Shown: positions 17,657 through 26,497, numbered from the stretch's first letter. The stretch: 64,000 nucleotides of DNA from Paratissierella segnis (GCF_014385195.1 NZ_JACRTG010000018.1:124001-188000), one strand, 5' to 3'. The notes: generated from the sequence alone by a model not told the origin. Translations and numbers: made by a program.

Positions 17657-17941
17657 ATGGGTAGATCTGTAAAAAAAGGACCTTTTATTGATGATCATCT
17701 ACTAAAAAAGATTGAAGAATTAAATAAAGCGAATGATAAAAAAGTCATTAAAACTTGGTCTCGCCGTTCAACTATATTCCCGGAAATGGTTGGTCATACA
17801 ATTGCAGTACATGATGGAAGAAAACATGTTCCAATTTATATAACAGAAGATATGGTAGGACATAAATTAGGTGAATTTGTTGTAACAAGGACATTTAGAA
17901 GTCACATTGACAAGAATGAAAAATCATCCGGTGTTAGATAG
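17657..17941 (+). CDS. rpsS: 30S ribosomal protein S19
   Basis: S19 forms a complex with S13 in the 30S head near the A site. The 94-residue protein starts MGRSVKKGPFIDDHLLKK and carries the family signature STIFPEMVGHTIAVHDGRKHVPIYITEDMVGHKLGEF. It is 21 bases upstream of rplV. Confidence 0.98.
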   Translation: MGRSVKKGPFIDDHLLKKIEELNKANDKKVIKTWSRRSTIFPEMVGHTIAVHDGRKHVPIYITEDMVGHKLGEFVVTRTFRSHIDKNEKSSGVR

Positions 17942-17962
17942 AAAGTGAAGGAGGGAATTTAA

Positions 17963-18298
17963 GTGGAAGCTAGAGCTATAGCTAAATATGTGAGGATTTC
18001 ACCTCGTAAGGTACATTTCATATGTGATGAAATTAGAGGGAAGCAAGTAGATGAAGCTCTTTCAATTCTTATGTTTACACCAAAAAAAGGTGCTAGAATT
18101 CTTGAGAAGGTGCTAAGATCTGCAATTGCTAATGCTGAAAACAACTTTAATTTAGATAGAGAAGATCTTTATGTCTATAAAGCTTTTGCGAATGATGGAC
18201 CTAGAATGAAAAGATATAGACCGAAAGCAAAAGGAATGGCATACCCAATTATAAAAAGAAGTAGTCACATTGGAGTAGTGGTTAAAGAACGTGAGTAG
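17963..18298 (+). CDS. rplV: 50S ribosomal protein L22
   Basis: L22 spans all 23S domains and its beta-hairpin narrows the exit tunnel. The 111-residue protein starts at GTG 17963 after AAGGAGGGAA and keeps the order ISPRKVHFICDEIRGK, then AIANAENNF, then the hairpin around GPRMKRYRPKAKGMAYPI. No duplication linked to macrolide resistance is visible in the hairpin. Confidence 0.98.
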   Translation: MEARAIAKYVRISPRKVHFICDEIRGKQVDEALSILMFTPKKGARILEKVLRSAIANAENNFNLDREDLYVYKAFANDGPRMKRYRPKAKGMAYPIIKRSSHIGVVVKERE

Positions 18299-18313
18299 AA
18301 GGAGGGATAGTTT

Positions 18314-18988
18314 ATGGGCCAAAAGGTTAACCCACATGGATTAAGAGTAGGTATAATTAAGGACTGGGATTCAAAATGGTATGCGGACAAAAAGTCTTTT
18401 AATGAGTTTCTTATAGAAGATTATAATATTCGTGAATATGTTAAAAAGAAATTATTTATCTCTGGAATTTCAAAAATTGAAATAGAAAGAGCTGCAAATA
18501 AAATAAAAGTTACTGTATACACTGCTAAACCAGGGATGGTTATAGGTAGAGGCGGTGCAGGTGTTGAAGAATTAAGACTTGATATTGAGAAATTAACAAA
18601 GAAAAATGTTGTAATAAATGTAGAAGAAATAAAGGTTCCGGAATTAGATGCTCAACTTGTTGCTGAAAATATTGCATCACAATTAGAGAGAAGAGTTACC
18701 TTTAGAAGAGCTATGAAACAAGCAATTCAAAGAACTATGAGAGCAGGCGGCAAGGGAATAAAAACTTCTGTATCAGGAAGATTGGGCGGAGCAGATATGG
18801 CTAGAACTGAAGGATACAGTGAAGGCACTATTCCACTACAAACTTTAAGAGCGGATATTGATTATGGTTTTGCAGAAGCTAATACAACTTATGGTAAGCT
18901 TGGCGTTAAAGTATGGCTTTATAAAGGAGAAGTTCTTCCTACTAAAAAGGAGAAACAAGTAGAAGAGCCTAGAACAATAGAAGAATAA
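18314..18988 (+). CDS. rpsC: 30S ribosomal protein S3
   Basis: S3 lies at the mRNA entry site and contributes to helicase activity of the ribosome. The 224-residue protein has the KH RNA-binding domain with PGMVIGRGGAGVEELR near residues 73-88, followed by the GRLGGADMARTEGYSEGTIPL region. It starts MGQKVNPHGLRVG after AAGGAGGGATAG. Confidence 0.98.
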   Translation: MGQKVNPHGLRVGIIKDWDSKWYADKKSFNEFLIEDYNIREYVKKKLFISGISKIEIERAANKIKVTVYTAKPGMVIGRGGAGVEELRLDIEKLTKKNVVINVEEIKVPELDAQLVAENIASQLERRVTFRRAMKQAIQRTMRAGGKGIKTSVSGRLGGADMARTEGYSEGTIPLQTLRADIDYGFAEANTTYGKLGVKVWLYKGEVLPTKKEKQVEEPRTIEE

Positions 18989-19019
18989 CCTAATGCTGTA
19001 GGAAGGAGGAAAAGTAAAA

Positions 19020-19463
19020 ATGTTAATGCCTAAGAGAGTTAAATATCGTAGAGTTCATAGAGGAAGAATGAAAGGTCAAGCACATCGCGGTAATACAATT
19101 ACTTATGGTGAATTTGGTTTACAAGCATTAGAACCGGCTTGGATTACTTCCAATCAAATAGAGGCAGCAAGACGTGCTATGACAAGATATATCAAAAGAG
19201 GCGGAAATGTTTGGATAAAAATATTTCCAGACAAACCTGTCACAGAAAAACCTGCAGAAACTCGTATGGGTTCCGGTAAAGGATCTCCGGAATATTGGGT
19301 GGCTGTAGTTAAACCGGGCAGAATTTTATTTGAAATGGGTGGTGTCTCTGAAGAGGATGCCAGAGAAGCTATGAGATTAGCTGCTCACAAATTATCCATA
19401 AAAACTAAATTTGTAACTCGTGAAGAAGCACAAGAAAAGGGTGGTGAAGCTAATGAAAGCTAA
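19020..19463 (+). CDS. rplP: 50S ribosomal protein L16
   Basis: L16 contacts the A-site tRNA and is required for full peptidyl transferase activity. The 147-residue protein starts MLMPKRVKYRRVHRGRMKG, the usual Gram-positive start, and carries KPVTEKPAETRMGSGKGSPEYWVAVVKPGR. Its last 11 bases overlap rpmC, which is read in another frame. Confidence 0.98.
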   Translation: MLMPKRVKYRRVHRGRMKGQAHRGNTITYGEFGLQALEPAWITSNQIEAARRAMTRYIKRGGNVWIKIFPDKPVTEKPAETRMGSGKGSPEYWVAVVKPGRILFEMGGVSEEDAREAMRLAAHKLSIKTKFVTREEAQEKGGEANES

Positions 19464-19659
19464 AGATATTCGCTTAATGTCAGAAAAAGAGTTAAATGAA
19501 AAATTAATGGAGTTAAAAGCGGAATTATTTAACTTGAGATTTCAAATGGCTACAGGTCAATTAGATAACCCCTTGAGAATAAATGAAGTCAGAAAAGATA
19601 TAGCTAGAATTAAAACTATCATCAGAGAACGAGAACTAGGTATAGGAAAGGAGGTTTAG
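19453..19659 (+). CDS. rpmC: 50S ribosomal protein L29
   Basis: L29 lies by the tunnel exit next to L23. The 68-residue protein from ATG 19453 begins MKAKDIRLMSEKELNEKLMELKAELFNLRFQ and is a helical hairpin. A longer frame reaching into rplP is rejected because the family starts at this Met and GGTGGTGAAG just before it can serve as a binding site. It overlaps rplP by 11 bases, which suggests translational coupling. Confidence 0.96.
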   Translation: MKAKDIRLMSEKELNEKLMELKAELFNLRFQMATGQLDNPLRINEVRKDIARIKTIIRERELGIGKEV

Positions 19660-19665
19660 TCCTGA

Positions 19666-19920
19666 ATGGAAAGAGGAAATCGCAAGGTTAGAATCGGTAC
19701 GGTTGTAAGCAATAAAATGGATAAAACAGTTGTTGTTGCAATTGAAACTTTTGTAACACATCCTTTATATAAAAAGCAAATTAGGAAGACTACAAAATTT
19801 AAAGCTCATGATGAAGAAAATGCATGTGGTATTGGTGACGTAGTTAAAATAATGGAAACTAGACCACTTAGTAAAGATAAAAGATGGAGAGTTACAAGTA
19901 TTATAGAAAAGGCAAAATAG
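19666..19920 (+). CDS. rpsQ: 30S ribosomal protein S17
   Basis: S17 is a primary 16S rRNA-binding protein with an OB fold. The 84-residue product has GTVVSNKMDKTVVVAIETFVTHPLYKKQIRKTTKFKAHDEEN, the usual family core. Its binding site AAAGGAGGTT overlaps the end of rpmC, six bases upstream of this gene. Confidence 0.98.
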   Translation: MERGNRKVRIGTVVSNKMDKTVVVAIETFVTHPLYKKQIRKTTKFKAHDEENACGIGDVVKIMETRPLSKDKRWRVTSIIEKAK

Positions 19921-19949
19921 TCCTTTGAACTAGGGAGGAGGTATTCTAG

Positions 19950-20318
19950 ATGATTCAAACAGAGAGTCGTATGAGGGTAGCTGATAATTCGGGCGCGAAA
20001 GAAGTATTGGTTATCAGAGTGCTTGGTGGAACTAATAAGAAATATGCAAGTGTTGGAGATATAGTAATTTGTACGGTTAAAAGTGCAACACCTGGTGGGG
20101 TTGTTAAAAAAGGTGATGTAGTTAAAGCTGTTGTGGTTAGAACTAAATCCGGAATTAGAAGAAATGACGGTTCCTATATTAGATTTGATGATAATGCTGC
20201 TGTAATAATAAAGGATGATAAGAACCCGGCTGGAACACGTATATTTGGACCTGTAACTAGGGAATTGAGAAAAGGAAACTTTATGAAAATTATATCCCTA
20301 GCACCGGAAGTACTATAA
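19950..20318 (+). CDS. rplN: 50S ribosomal protein L14
   Basis: L14 forms an intersubunit bridge. The 122-residue protein starts MIQTESRMRVADNSGAKEVLVIRVLGGTNKKYA, and has VVRTKSGIRRNDGSYIRFDDNAAVIIKDDKNPAGTRIFGPVTRELR, both typical of the family. It opens the spc part of the cluster in the standard order. Confidence 0.98.
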   Translation: MIQTESRMRVADNSGAKEVLVIRVLGGTNKKYASVGDIVICTVKSATPGGVVKKGDVVKAVVVRTKSGIRRNDGSYIRFDDNAAVIIKDDKNPAGTRIFGPVTRELRKGNFMKIISLAPEVL

Positions 20319-20334
20319 CAAGGAGGTGTAAATT

Positions 20335-20649
20335 ATGCATGTAAAGAGTGGAGATACTGTTGTAGTTATATCTGGAAAAGACAAAGGGAAAACGGGTAAG
20401 GTCTTGGTTGCTTTACCAAAAGAAAACAGAGTAATCGTTGAAGGCGTAAATATGATTACAAAGCATAAAAAAACTATGGGGCCAACTCAACCGGGAGGCA
20501 TTGTTAAATACGAAGGGCCTATCAATGTGTCCAAGGTGATGTATTATTGTGAAAAGGATAAAACGGGCGTTAGAATTGGTCATAAGTTCTTATCAGATGG
20601 TAAAAAGGTAAGAGTATGCAAAAAATGCGGAGAAGTATTAGATAAATAG
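20335..20649 (+). CDS. rplX: 50S ribosomal protein L24
   Basis: L24 is an assembly initiator for the large subunit. The 104-residue protein begins with a KOW motif (GDTVVVISGKDKGKTGKVL). It also has a C-terminal pair of CxxC-like positions in RVCKKCGEVLDK that occurs in some clostridial forms. It is 16 bases after rplN. Confidence 0.97.
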   Translation: MHVKSGDTVVVISGKDKGKTGKVLVALPKENRVIVEGVNMITKHKKTMGPTQPGGIVKYEGPINVSKVMYYCEKDKTGVRIGHKFLSDGKKVRVCKKCGEVLDK

Positions 20650-20678
20650 ACATTTATGATATGAGAGGAGGTAAAGGA

Positions 20679-21221
20679 ATGGCTTCCAGATTAAAAGAAA
20701 AATATAATAATGAAGTTATACCTGCTTTACTGGAAAGATTTCAGTATGAAAATATTATGGAAGTTCCCAGATTAGAGAAAGTTGTAATTAATATGGGAGT
20801 TGGAGAAGCTAAAGACAATCCAAAAGTTCTTGAAGCTGCCGTAGGTGAATTGGAAACAATTACAGGGCAAAGGCCTGTTATTACTAGAGCAAAAAAATCA
20901 ATAGCTAACTTTAAAATACGTGAAGGAATGAAAGTAGGTACAAAGGTTACTCTTAGAGGAGAAAGAATGTACGACTTTTTAGATAAATTAATGAATATTG
21001 CTTTACCTAGAGTTCGAGATTTTAGAGGGGTTAGCGATACTTCTTTTGATGGCAGAGGGAATTATGCATTAGGAATTAAAGAACAATTAATTTTTCCTGA
21101 AATTGAATACGATAAGGTTGAGTCCATAAGAGGGCTTGATATAATAATTGTTACGACTGCTAAGACTGATGAAGAAGCTAAAGTATTCCTTGAAAAAATG
21201 GGAATGCCCTTTAAAAAGTAA
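20679..21221 (+). CDS. rplE: 50S ribosomal protein L5
   Basis: L5 binds 5S rRNA and contacts the P-site tRNA. ATG 20679 is chosen because AGAGGAGGTAAA lies just before it. An ATG at 20661 would add six residues made from the binding site itself. The resulting 180 residues begin MASRLKEKYNNEVIPAL and include the signature VVINMGVGEAKDNPK and TGQRPVITRAKKSIANFKIREGM. Confidence 0.98.
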   Translation: MASRLKEKYNNEVIPALLERFQYENIMEVPRLEKVVINMGVGEAKDNPKVLEAAVGELETITGQRPVITRAKKSIANFKIREGMKVGTKVTLRGERMYDFLDKLMNIALPRVRDFRGVSDTSFDGRGNYALGIKEQLIFPEIEYDKVESIRGLDIIIVTTAKTDEEAKVFLEKMGMPFKK

Positions 21222-21239
21222 AGAAGGAGGGAATAAATT

Positions 21240-21425
21240 TTGGCAAAAAAATCTATGATAGCTAAGCAACAAAGGAAACAAAAGTTTAGCACTAGAGAAT
21301 ACAATAGATGCAAAATATGTGGAAGACCTCATGCATATTTAAGGAAATATGGCATATGTCGTATTTGTTTTAGAGAATTAGCATATAAGGGTCAAATCCC
21401 CGGAGTAAAAAAAGCAAGCTGGTAG
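21240..21425 (+). CDS. rpsZ: 30S ribosomal protein S14, zinc-binding type (type Z)
   Basis: The 61-residue protein is the short, zinc-dependent form of S14, with CKIC and CRIC pairs at about residues 24-27 and 40-43. The start is TTG at 21240 after GAAGGAGGGAA. Many Firmicutes also carry a longer zinc-free S14 elsewhere for zinc limitation; none is in this window. Confidence 0.97.
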   Translation: MAKKSMIAKQQRKQKFSTREYNRCKICGRPHAYLRKYGICRICFRELAYKGQIPGVKKASW

Positions 21426-21457
21426 AGTATACGTTATGAAAGGAGGTAGCTGTTATT

Positions 21458-21853
21458 ATGATGACTGACCCAATTGCAGATATGTTAACCAGAATTAGAA
21501 ATGGGAATAATGCAAAGCACGAATCAGTTGATATTCCTGCTTCAAATATTAAAAAAGAATTAGCTCAAATCCTGTTGGATGAAGGATTTATTAAAGGATT
21601 TGATATTATAGATGATGAAAAACAAGGTATAATTAGAATTGACCTTAAATATGGAAATCACAATGAAAAAGTAATCAGCGGAATCAAAAGAATTTCCAAA
21701 CCGGGATTAAGAGTTTATGTAAAAAACGATGAGATTCCAAGGGTATTAGGTGGTCTTGGAATTGCAATTCTATCCACATCAAAAGGAATAATGACTGATA
21801 AAGACGCAAGAAAACAAATGGTGGGTGGAGAAGTAATTTGTTATGTATGGTAA
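21458..21853 (+). CDS. rpsH: 30S ribosomal protein S8
   Basis: S8 is a central-domain 16S rRNA-binding protein. The 131-residue protein reads MMTDPIADMLTRIRNGN at the start and ends with the family signature STSKGIMTDKDARKQMVGGEVICYVW. Two adjacent ATG codons (21458, 21461) could serve; the first is ten bases after AGGAGGT. Confidence 0.98.
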   Translation: MMTDPIADMLTRIRNGNNAKHESVDIPASNIKKELAQILLDEGFIKGFDIIDDEKQGIIRIDLKYGNHNEKVISGIKRISKPGLRVYVKNDEIPRVLGGLGIAILSTSKGIMTDKDARKQMVGGEVICYVW

Positions 21854-21883
21854 AAGGACTAGAAAAGGATTGGAGGTGCACTC

Positions 21884-22423
21884 ATGTCAAGAATAGGATT
21901 AAAACCAATTACCATTCCAAGTGGTGTTGAAATCAAAGTTGACAATGACAATATTGTTGAAGTTAAAGGACCTAAAGGTCAATTATCCGAGCGTATTAAT
22001 CCAGATATGGATATTAAAATAGAAGGTGGTATACTAACAGTTGATAGACCATCAGATATTAAAAGATATAAATCCTTACATGGTCTATCAAGGACATTAA
22101 TTTCTAATATGATTATAGGAGTTACAGAAGGTTACTCAAAATCATTAGTAATTGAAGGAACAGGATACAGAGCTGCAAAACAAGGAAATAAACTGGTGTT
22201 GACTATGGGATATTCTCATCCGATAGAACTGGTTGATCCAAAAAATATTGAAGTAGAAGTACCGGAACCAAATAAAATTGTTGTAAAAGGAATCAGCAAA
22301 CAACAAGTTGGAAGTTATGCAGCAAAGATTAGAGATTTTAGAAAACCGGAACCATATAAAGGCAAGGGTATTAGGTATTCAAATGAAGTTGTCAGACGTA
22401 AGGTTGGTAAGACCGGTAAGTAG
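21884..22423 (+). CDS. rplF: 50S ribosomal protein L6
   Basis: L6 supports the factor-binding region of the large subunit near the sarcin-ricin loop. The 179-residue protein starts MSRIGLKPITIPSGVEI and has the C-terminal signature PEPYKGKGIRYSNEVVRRKVGKTGK. Confidence 0.98.
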   Translation: MSRIGLKPITIPSGVEIKVDNDNIVEVKGPKGQLSERINPDMDIKIEGGILTVDRPSDIKRYKSLHGLSRTLISNMIIGVTEGYSKSLVIEGTGYRAAKQGNKLVLTMGYSHPIELVDPKNIEVEVPEPNKIVVKGISKQQVGSYAAKIRDFRKPEPYKGKGIRYSNEVVRRKVGKTGK

Positions 22424-22439
22424 AAAGGAGTGAGAATAT

Positions 22440-22802
22440 ATGCTTAAGAAGGTAAATAAAAATGAAAATAGAAAAGCAAGGCATGAAAGAGTAAGGAAAA
22501 AAGTATATGGAACTCCTGAAAGACCTAGACTCAATATCTTTAGAAGTGGGAACCATATATATGCTCAAATAATAGATGATGCAAAAGCTCATACATTAAC
22601 TCAAGCTTCCACTCTGGATAAAGGATTAAACCTTTCTTCTACTAATAACAAGGAAGCTGCTAGAGCTGTTGGGAATTTAATTGCTAAAAAAGCTTTGGAT
22701 AAAGGCATTGAAGAAGTTGTCTTTGATAGAGGCGGATATTTATATCACGGAAGAGTTAAAGAACTTGCTGACGGTGCAAGAGAAGCAGGACTTAAATTCT
22801 AA
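22440..22802 (+). CDS. rplR: 50S ribosomal protein L18
   Basis: L18 binds 5S rRNA together with L5. The 120-residue protein has RPRLNIFRSGNHIYAQIIDD around residues 29-48 and ends with VFDRGGYLYHGRVKELADGAREAGLKF. It lies between rplF and rpsE in the standard order. Confidence 0.98.
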   Translation: MLKKVNKNENRKARHERVRKKVYGTPERPRLNIFRSGNHIYAQIIDDAKAHTLTQASTLDKGLNLSSTNNKEAARAVGNLIAKKALDKGIEEVVFDRGGYLYHGRVKELADGAREAGLKF

Positions 22803-22819
22803 TAGAAGGAGGGGAATAA

Positions 22820-23326
22820 ATGGAACGTTCATATATTGATGCAAGTGAATTAGATTTGCAAGAAAGAGTCGTTAATATAAATAGAGTTACTAAAGTAGTT
22901 AAGGGCGGTAGAAACTTTAGATTTAGTGCACTTGTTGTAGTTGGAGATGGAAACGGACACGTTGGTGTTGGTATGGCTAAAGCATTAGAGGTACCTGAAG
23001 CTATTAGGAAGGCTATTCAAGATGCTAAAAAGCATGTTATCGAAGTTCCCCTAGTTGGGACTACAATACCACATGAAATTACCGGAATTTATGGAGCAGG
23101 CAGAGTACTGCTTAAGCCATCAAAGGAAGGTACCGGAGTTATTGCAGGTGGAGCGGTGCGTGCTGTATGCGAGCTTGTAGGAATAAGAGACATAAGAACT
23201 AAATCTTTAGGAACTAACAATCCTAGAAACGTAGTAAATGCTACAATGGAAGCACTCAAGGGATTAAAAAGAGCTGAGGACGTTGCTAGATTAAGAGGCA
23301 AATCAGTGGATGAAATTTTAGGCTAG
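22820..23326 (+). CDS. rpsE: 30S ribosomal protein S5
   Basis: S5 takes part in mRNA entry and decoding fidelity. The 168-residue protein contains VNRVTKVVKGGRNF-like sequence (residues 14-30), GDGNGHVGVGMAKALEVPEAIRKA and GAGRVLLKPSKEGTGVIAGG, the conserved core. No spectinomycin-type change can be judged without an alignment. Confidence 0.98.
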   Translation: MERSYIDASELDLQERVVNINRVTKVVKGGRNFRFSALVVVGDGNGHVGVGMAKALEVPEAIRKAIQDAKKHVIEVPLVGTTIPHEITGIYGAGRVLLKPSKEGTGVIAGGAVRAVCELVGIRDIRTKSLGTNNPRNVVNATMEALKGLKRAEDVARLRGKSVDEILG

Positions 23327-23337
23327 GGGGGATAAAG

Positions 23338-23514
23338 ATGGCTACAATCAAAATCAAATTGGTTAAAAGTCCAATAGGGAAACCTGAAACCCATAGGAAA
23401 ACAATAAAAGCTCTTGGATTAAGAAAGATTGGCCAAGTAGTTGAAATGAATGATACCCCTCAAATTAGAGGCATGATACATCAAGTAGACTATATGGTTG
23501 AAGTTATAGACTAA
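23338..23514 (+). CDS. rpmD: 50S ribosomal protein L30
   Basis: A 58-codon gene reading MATIKIKLVKSPIGKPETHRK and ending HQVDYMVEVID. It matches the short bacterial L30 in length and pattern (LGLRKIGQVVEMNDTPQIRGMI). The ATG at 23338 follows GGGGGGATAAAG. It sits in its standard place between rpsE and rplO. Confidence 0.97.
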   Translation: MATIKIKLVKSPIGKPETHRKTIKALGLRKIGQVVEMNDTPQIRGMIHQVDYMVEVID

Positions 23515-23533
23515 ATTAAAGGGAGGTGTACCA

Positions 23534-23983
23534 ATGAAATTACATGATTTAAGACCAAATGAAGGTGGAGGCTCTAAGGCAAGAAAGAGACTTGGAAGAG
23601 GAATCGGATCTGGTCTTGGAAAGACATCAGGTAAAGGACATAAAGGTCAAAATGCAAGATCCGGCGGAGGTGTTAGACCGGGTTTTGAAGGTGGCCAAAT
23701 GCCTTTGTTCAGAAGACTACCGAAGCGTGGTTTTACAAATATATATGCAAAAGAATATGCGATTATTAATATAGATGATTTGAATAAATTTGCTGATAAT
23801 ACAGTGGTTACTCCTGAATTACTATTTAGTGAAGGCGTAGTAAAGAAAGGAAAAGCCAAGGACGGCATTAAGATTCTCGGAGATGGAGAATTAGCAGTCA
23901 AACTTACTGTTAAAGCACAGAAATTTAGTAAAACTGCAGCAGAAAAGATTGAAGCTGCTGGAGGAAGGGTTGAGGTGATATAG
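23534..23983 (+). CDS. rplO: 50S ribosomal protein L15
   Basis: L15 is a late-assembly 23S-binding protein. The 149-residue protein has the long basic, glycine-rich N-terminal tail (GRGIGSGLGKTSGKGHKGQNARSGGGVRPGFEGGQMPLFRRLPKRGF) and the C-terminal KFSKTAAEKIEAAGGRVEVI. The secY ATG follows its stop codon without a gap. Confidence 0.98.
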   Translation: MKLHDLRPNEGGGSKARKRLGRGIGSGLGKTSGKGHKGQNARSGGGVRPGFEGGQMPLFRRLPKRGFTNIYAKEYAIINIDDLNKFADNTVVTPELLFSEGVVKKGKAKDGIKILGDGELAVKLTVKAQKFSKTAAEKIEAAGGRVEVI

Positions 23984-25258
23984 ATGTTGTCAACCTTGAA
24001 AAATGCATGGAAAATACCAGAGATTAGAAAAAAGATTATATTTACAATTCTTATGTTATTGGTATTTAGATTGGGTTCAGCTATACCAGTACCCTATATG
24101 AACAAAAAAATTATCGCTAGTTTTTTTAGCGGTGGAGAAGGCGGCATATTTCAGTTATTAGACTTAATCAGCGGTGGAAATATGAGTGACTTAAGTGTTT
24201 TTGCAACCGGAATAGGGCCATATATTACGGCTTCAATTGTTATTCAACTCTTAACTATAGCTATACCTAAATTAGAAGAGCTGGCTAAAGAAGGAGAAGA
24301 AGGCAGAAAGAAGATAAATAAATATACTAGGTATGCAGCTATTGCTTTAGCATTGATTCAGGCAATTGGGTTTACCTTTGGCTTATTTAAACCTGCTTTG
24401 GAAGCAGAAGGTGTGCTTCAAAGATCAATAGTAATAATTTCTATGGTAGCTGGTACAGCATTTTTAATGTGGTTAGGGGATCTCATCACTGAAAAGGGTA
24501 TAGGCAATGGTATTTCCCTAATAATCTTTGTAGGTATTATATCTAGACTGCCTAGCAGTGTTTTCAATATGATTAAGTTAGCAATGATAGGGAAGCTAAA
24601 TATAGTTAAATTATTGATATTTGGCGTGGTATTCTTAGGGATAATTACAGTTGTCGTAGCTTTACAAGAAGCTGAAAGAAGAGTAGTTGTACAATACGCC
24701 AAAAGGGTAGTAGGTAGAAAAATGTATGGTGGTCAAAGTACTCATATACCTATTAAAGTGTCAATGGCAGGAGTTATGCCGGTAATATTTGCTTCATCAT
24801 TACTTGCATTACCACAGACTATTGCACTATTTTCAAAAGGTGGAGTTTCAACATTCATTACTAAGTATTTAACTCCACAAGGATCAGTTGGTATTTGGAT
24901 TTACTCGATATTAAATGTAGTTTTGATTATGTTTTTCACATATTTTTATACAGCTATTCAATTTAATACTGTAGAATATGCGAAGAATTTGCAACAAAAT
25001 GGAGGTTTCATACCGGGGATTAGACCTGGAAGACCTACATCCGATTATTTGACTAAGGTAGTCAATAGAATAGTATTTGTAGGTGGTTTATCTCTAGCGG
25101 TATTGACCTTATTACCAATTATTTTATCGAAGATATTTGATATGAACATTAGCTTTGGTGGAACTGCAATTATAATTGTAGTTGGAGTTGCTCTTGAAAC
25201 AGTAAAACAGATAGAAGCACAAATGTTAATGAGACATTATAAAGGATTTTTAAAATAA
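23984..25258 (+). CDS. secY: Preprotein translocase channel subunit SecY
   Basis: SecY is the membrane channel for protein export and insertion. The 424-residue protein has about ten hydrophobic helices and the conserved stretches FATGIGPYITASIVIQLL and NPVEYA-like FNTVEYAKNLQQNGGFIPGIRPGRPT near residues 325-350. The ATG directly follows the rplO stop; its binding site GAGGTGATATAG overlaps the end of rplO. Confidence 0.98.
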   Translation: MLSTLKNAWKIPEIRKKIIFTILMLLVFRLGSAIPVPYMNKKIIASFFSGGEGGIFQLLDLISGGNMSDLSVFATGIGPYITASIVIQLLTIAIPKLEELAKEGEEGRKKINKYTRYAAIALALIQAIGFTFGLFKPALEAEGVLQRSIVIISMVAGTAFLMWLGDLITEKGIGNGISLIIFVGIISRLPSSVFNMIKLAMIGKLNIVKLLIFGVVFLGIITVVVALQEAERRVVVQYAKRVVGRKMYGGQSTHIPIKVSMAGVMPVIFASSLLALPQTIALFSKGGVSTFITKYLTPQGSVGIWIYSILNVVLIMFFTYFYTAIQFNTVEYAKNLQQNGGFIPGIRPGRPTSDYLTKVVNRIVFVGGLSLAVLTLLPIILSKIFDMNISFGGTAIIIVVGVALETVKQIEAQMLMRHYKGFLK

Positions 25259-25278
25259 GCTATAGGAGATGAAATAGC

Positions 25279-25923
25279 ATGAGATTGGTACTACTAGGAC
25301 CTCCGGGAGCTGGGAAAGGTACTCAAGCATCAGCTATAGTTGAAAGATATAAAATTCCACATATTTCAACTGGGGATATTTTAAGATTAAATATAAAAAA
25401 TGGTACTAAACTTGGCATTGAGTCTAAATCTTATATAGATAAAGGTTTGTTAGTACCAGATGAATTGGTTGTTTTAATAGTTAGGGATAGGCTTAAAGAA
25501 GACGATTGTAAAAATGGATTTTTATTAGATGGTTTTCCTAGAAATGTTAAACAAGCTGAAGCCTTAGATTCTGAACTAAAAGCTATGGGTATAAAATTAA
25601 ATGGAGTTGTCAATATTCAAGCAGATAGGGATGTATTAATTGAAAGAGCTATGGGCAGAAGAATATGTAAAGAATGCGGAGCAACCTATCATATAAAATA
25701 CAATCCCCCTAAGGTAGAAGGTATTTGTGATTTGGATGGATCTCGACTATATCAAAGAGATGATGATAATGAAGAAACTGTTAGAACACGTATTGATGTA
25801 TATCATGAGCAAACACAGCCTTTAATTGATTATTATCAAAAAAAAGGACTATTACTTGATATAGACGGAACTAAATCAATAGATGAGATCACCAATTCCA
25901 TACTTGATGAACTTGAGAGTTAA
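25279..25923 (+). CDS. adk: Adenylate kinase, zinc LID type
   Basis: Adk converts AMP and ATP to two ADP. The 214-residue protein has the P-loop GPPGAGKGT at residues 7-15, the DGFPRN motif, and a LID with CKEC ... CDLD, the Cys-Cys-Cys-Asp zinc pattern of Gram-positive enzymes. It follows secY as usual, but the methionine aminopeptidase gene that usually comes next is absent. Confidence 0.98.
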   Translation: MRLVLLGPPGAGKGTQASAIVERYKIPHISTGDILRLNIKNGTKLGIESKSYIDKGLLVPDELVVLIVRDRLKEDDCKNGFLLDGFPRNVKQAEALDSELKAMGIKLNGVVNIQADRDVLIERAMGRRICKECGATYHIKYNPPKVEGICDLDGSRLYQRDDDNEETVRTRIDVYHEQTQPLIDYYQKKGLLLDIDGTKSIDEITNSILDELES

Positions 25924-25966
25924 TATGTCAAAAGACATCATAAAGGTCCATAAAGAGGTGAATTTA

Positions 25967-26248
25967 ATGGATTCAACTAGTGACATAGCCATTGGTCAAG
26001 TGGTTAAGTCAAGAGCTGGCCGAGATAAAGGTAGGATATTTTTAGTTCTTGGGGTAGTCGATGACCAATATGTTTTGGTAGTCGATGGGGACTTAAGAAA
26101 ACTAGATAATCCTAAGTTAAAGAAGGTTAAACATTTAATTATATATAATACTGTTTTACCGGAATTCAAACTAAAACTTGATTCAAAAATTAAGATTAAT
26201 AATGCGTACGTTAGAAAATTGTTAGAACCTTTCAATAAAAGTTTCTAA
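25967..26248 (+). CDS. KOW-domain RNA-binding protein (L14e-like)
   Basis: This 93-residue protein has an N-terminal KOW-type pattern (IGQVVKSRAGRDKGRIFLVLGVVDDQYVLVVDGDLRKLDNPKLKK), as in the small L14e-like proteins found before infA in many Clostridia. Its role is not established; RNA or ribosome binding is inferred from the domain. The start is ATG 25967 after AAAGAGGTGAA; a longer frame overlapping adk lacks such a site. Confidence 0.85.
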   Translation: MDSTSDIAIGQVVKSRAGRDKGRIFLVLGVVDDQYVLVVDGDLRKLDNPKLKKVKHLIIYNTVLPEFKLKLDSKIKINNAYVRKLLEPFNKSF

Positions 26249-26278
26249 AATTGTTTGAACAGGAGGTTCGAAAACCTA

Positions 26279-26497
26279 ATGGCTAAAAAAGATGTTATTG
26301 AAGTAGAAGGTACAGTTGCAGATGCTTTACCTAATGCCATATTTAAAGTAAGGCTTGAGAATGGTCACGAAATTTTAGCCCATATTTCTGGGAAACTTCG
26401 TATGAACTATATAAGGATACTTCCTGGAGATAAAGTAACAGTTGAACTATCGCCCTACGATTTGACACGAGGAAGGATTACTTGGCGAAACAAGTAG
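26279..26497 (+). CDS. infA: Translation initiation factor IF-1
   Basis: IF-1 blocks the A site during initiation. The 72-residue protein from ATG 26279 reads MAKKDVIEVEGTVADALPNAIFKVRLENGHEILAHISGKLRMNYIRILPGDKVTVELSPYDLTRGRITWR, the full OB-fold family pattern. A start eight codons upstream is rejected because AGGAGGTT at 26261-26268 fits ATG 26279. Confidence 0.98.
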   Translation: MAKKDVIEVEGTVADALPNAIFKVRLENGHEILAHISGKLRMNYIRILPGDKVTVELSPYDLTRGRITWRNK

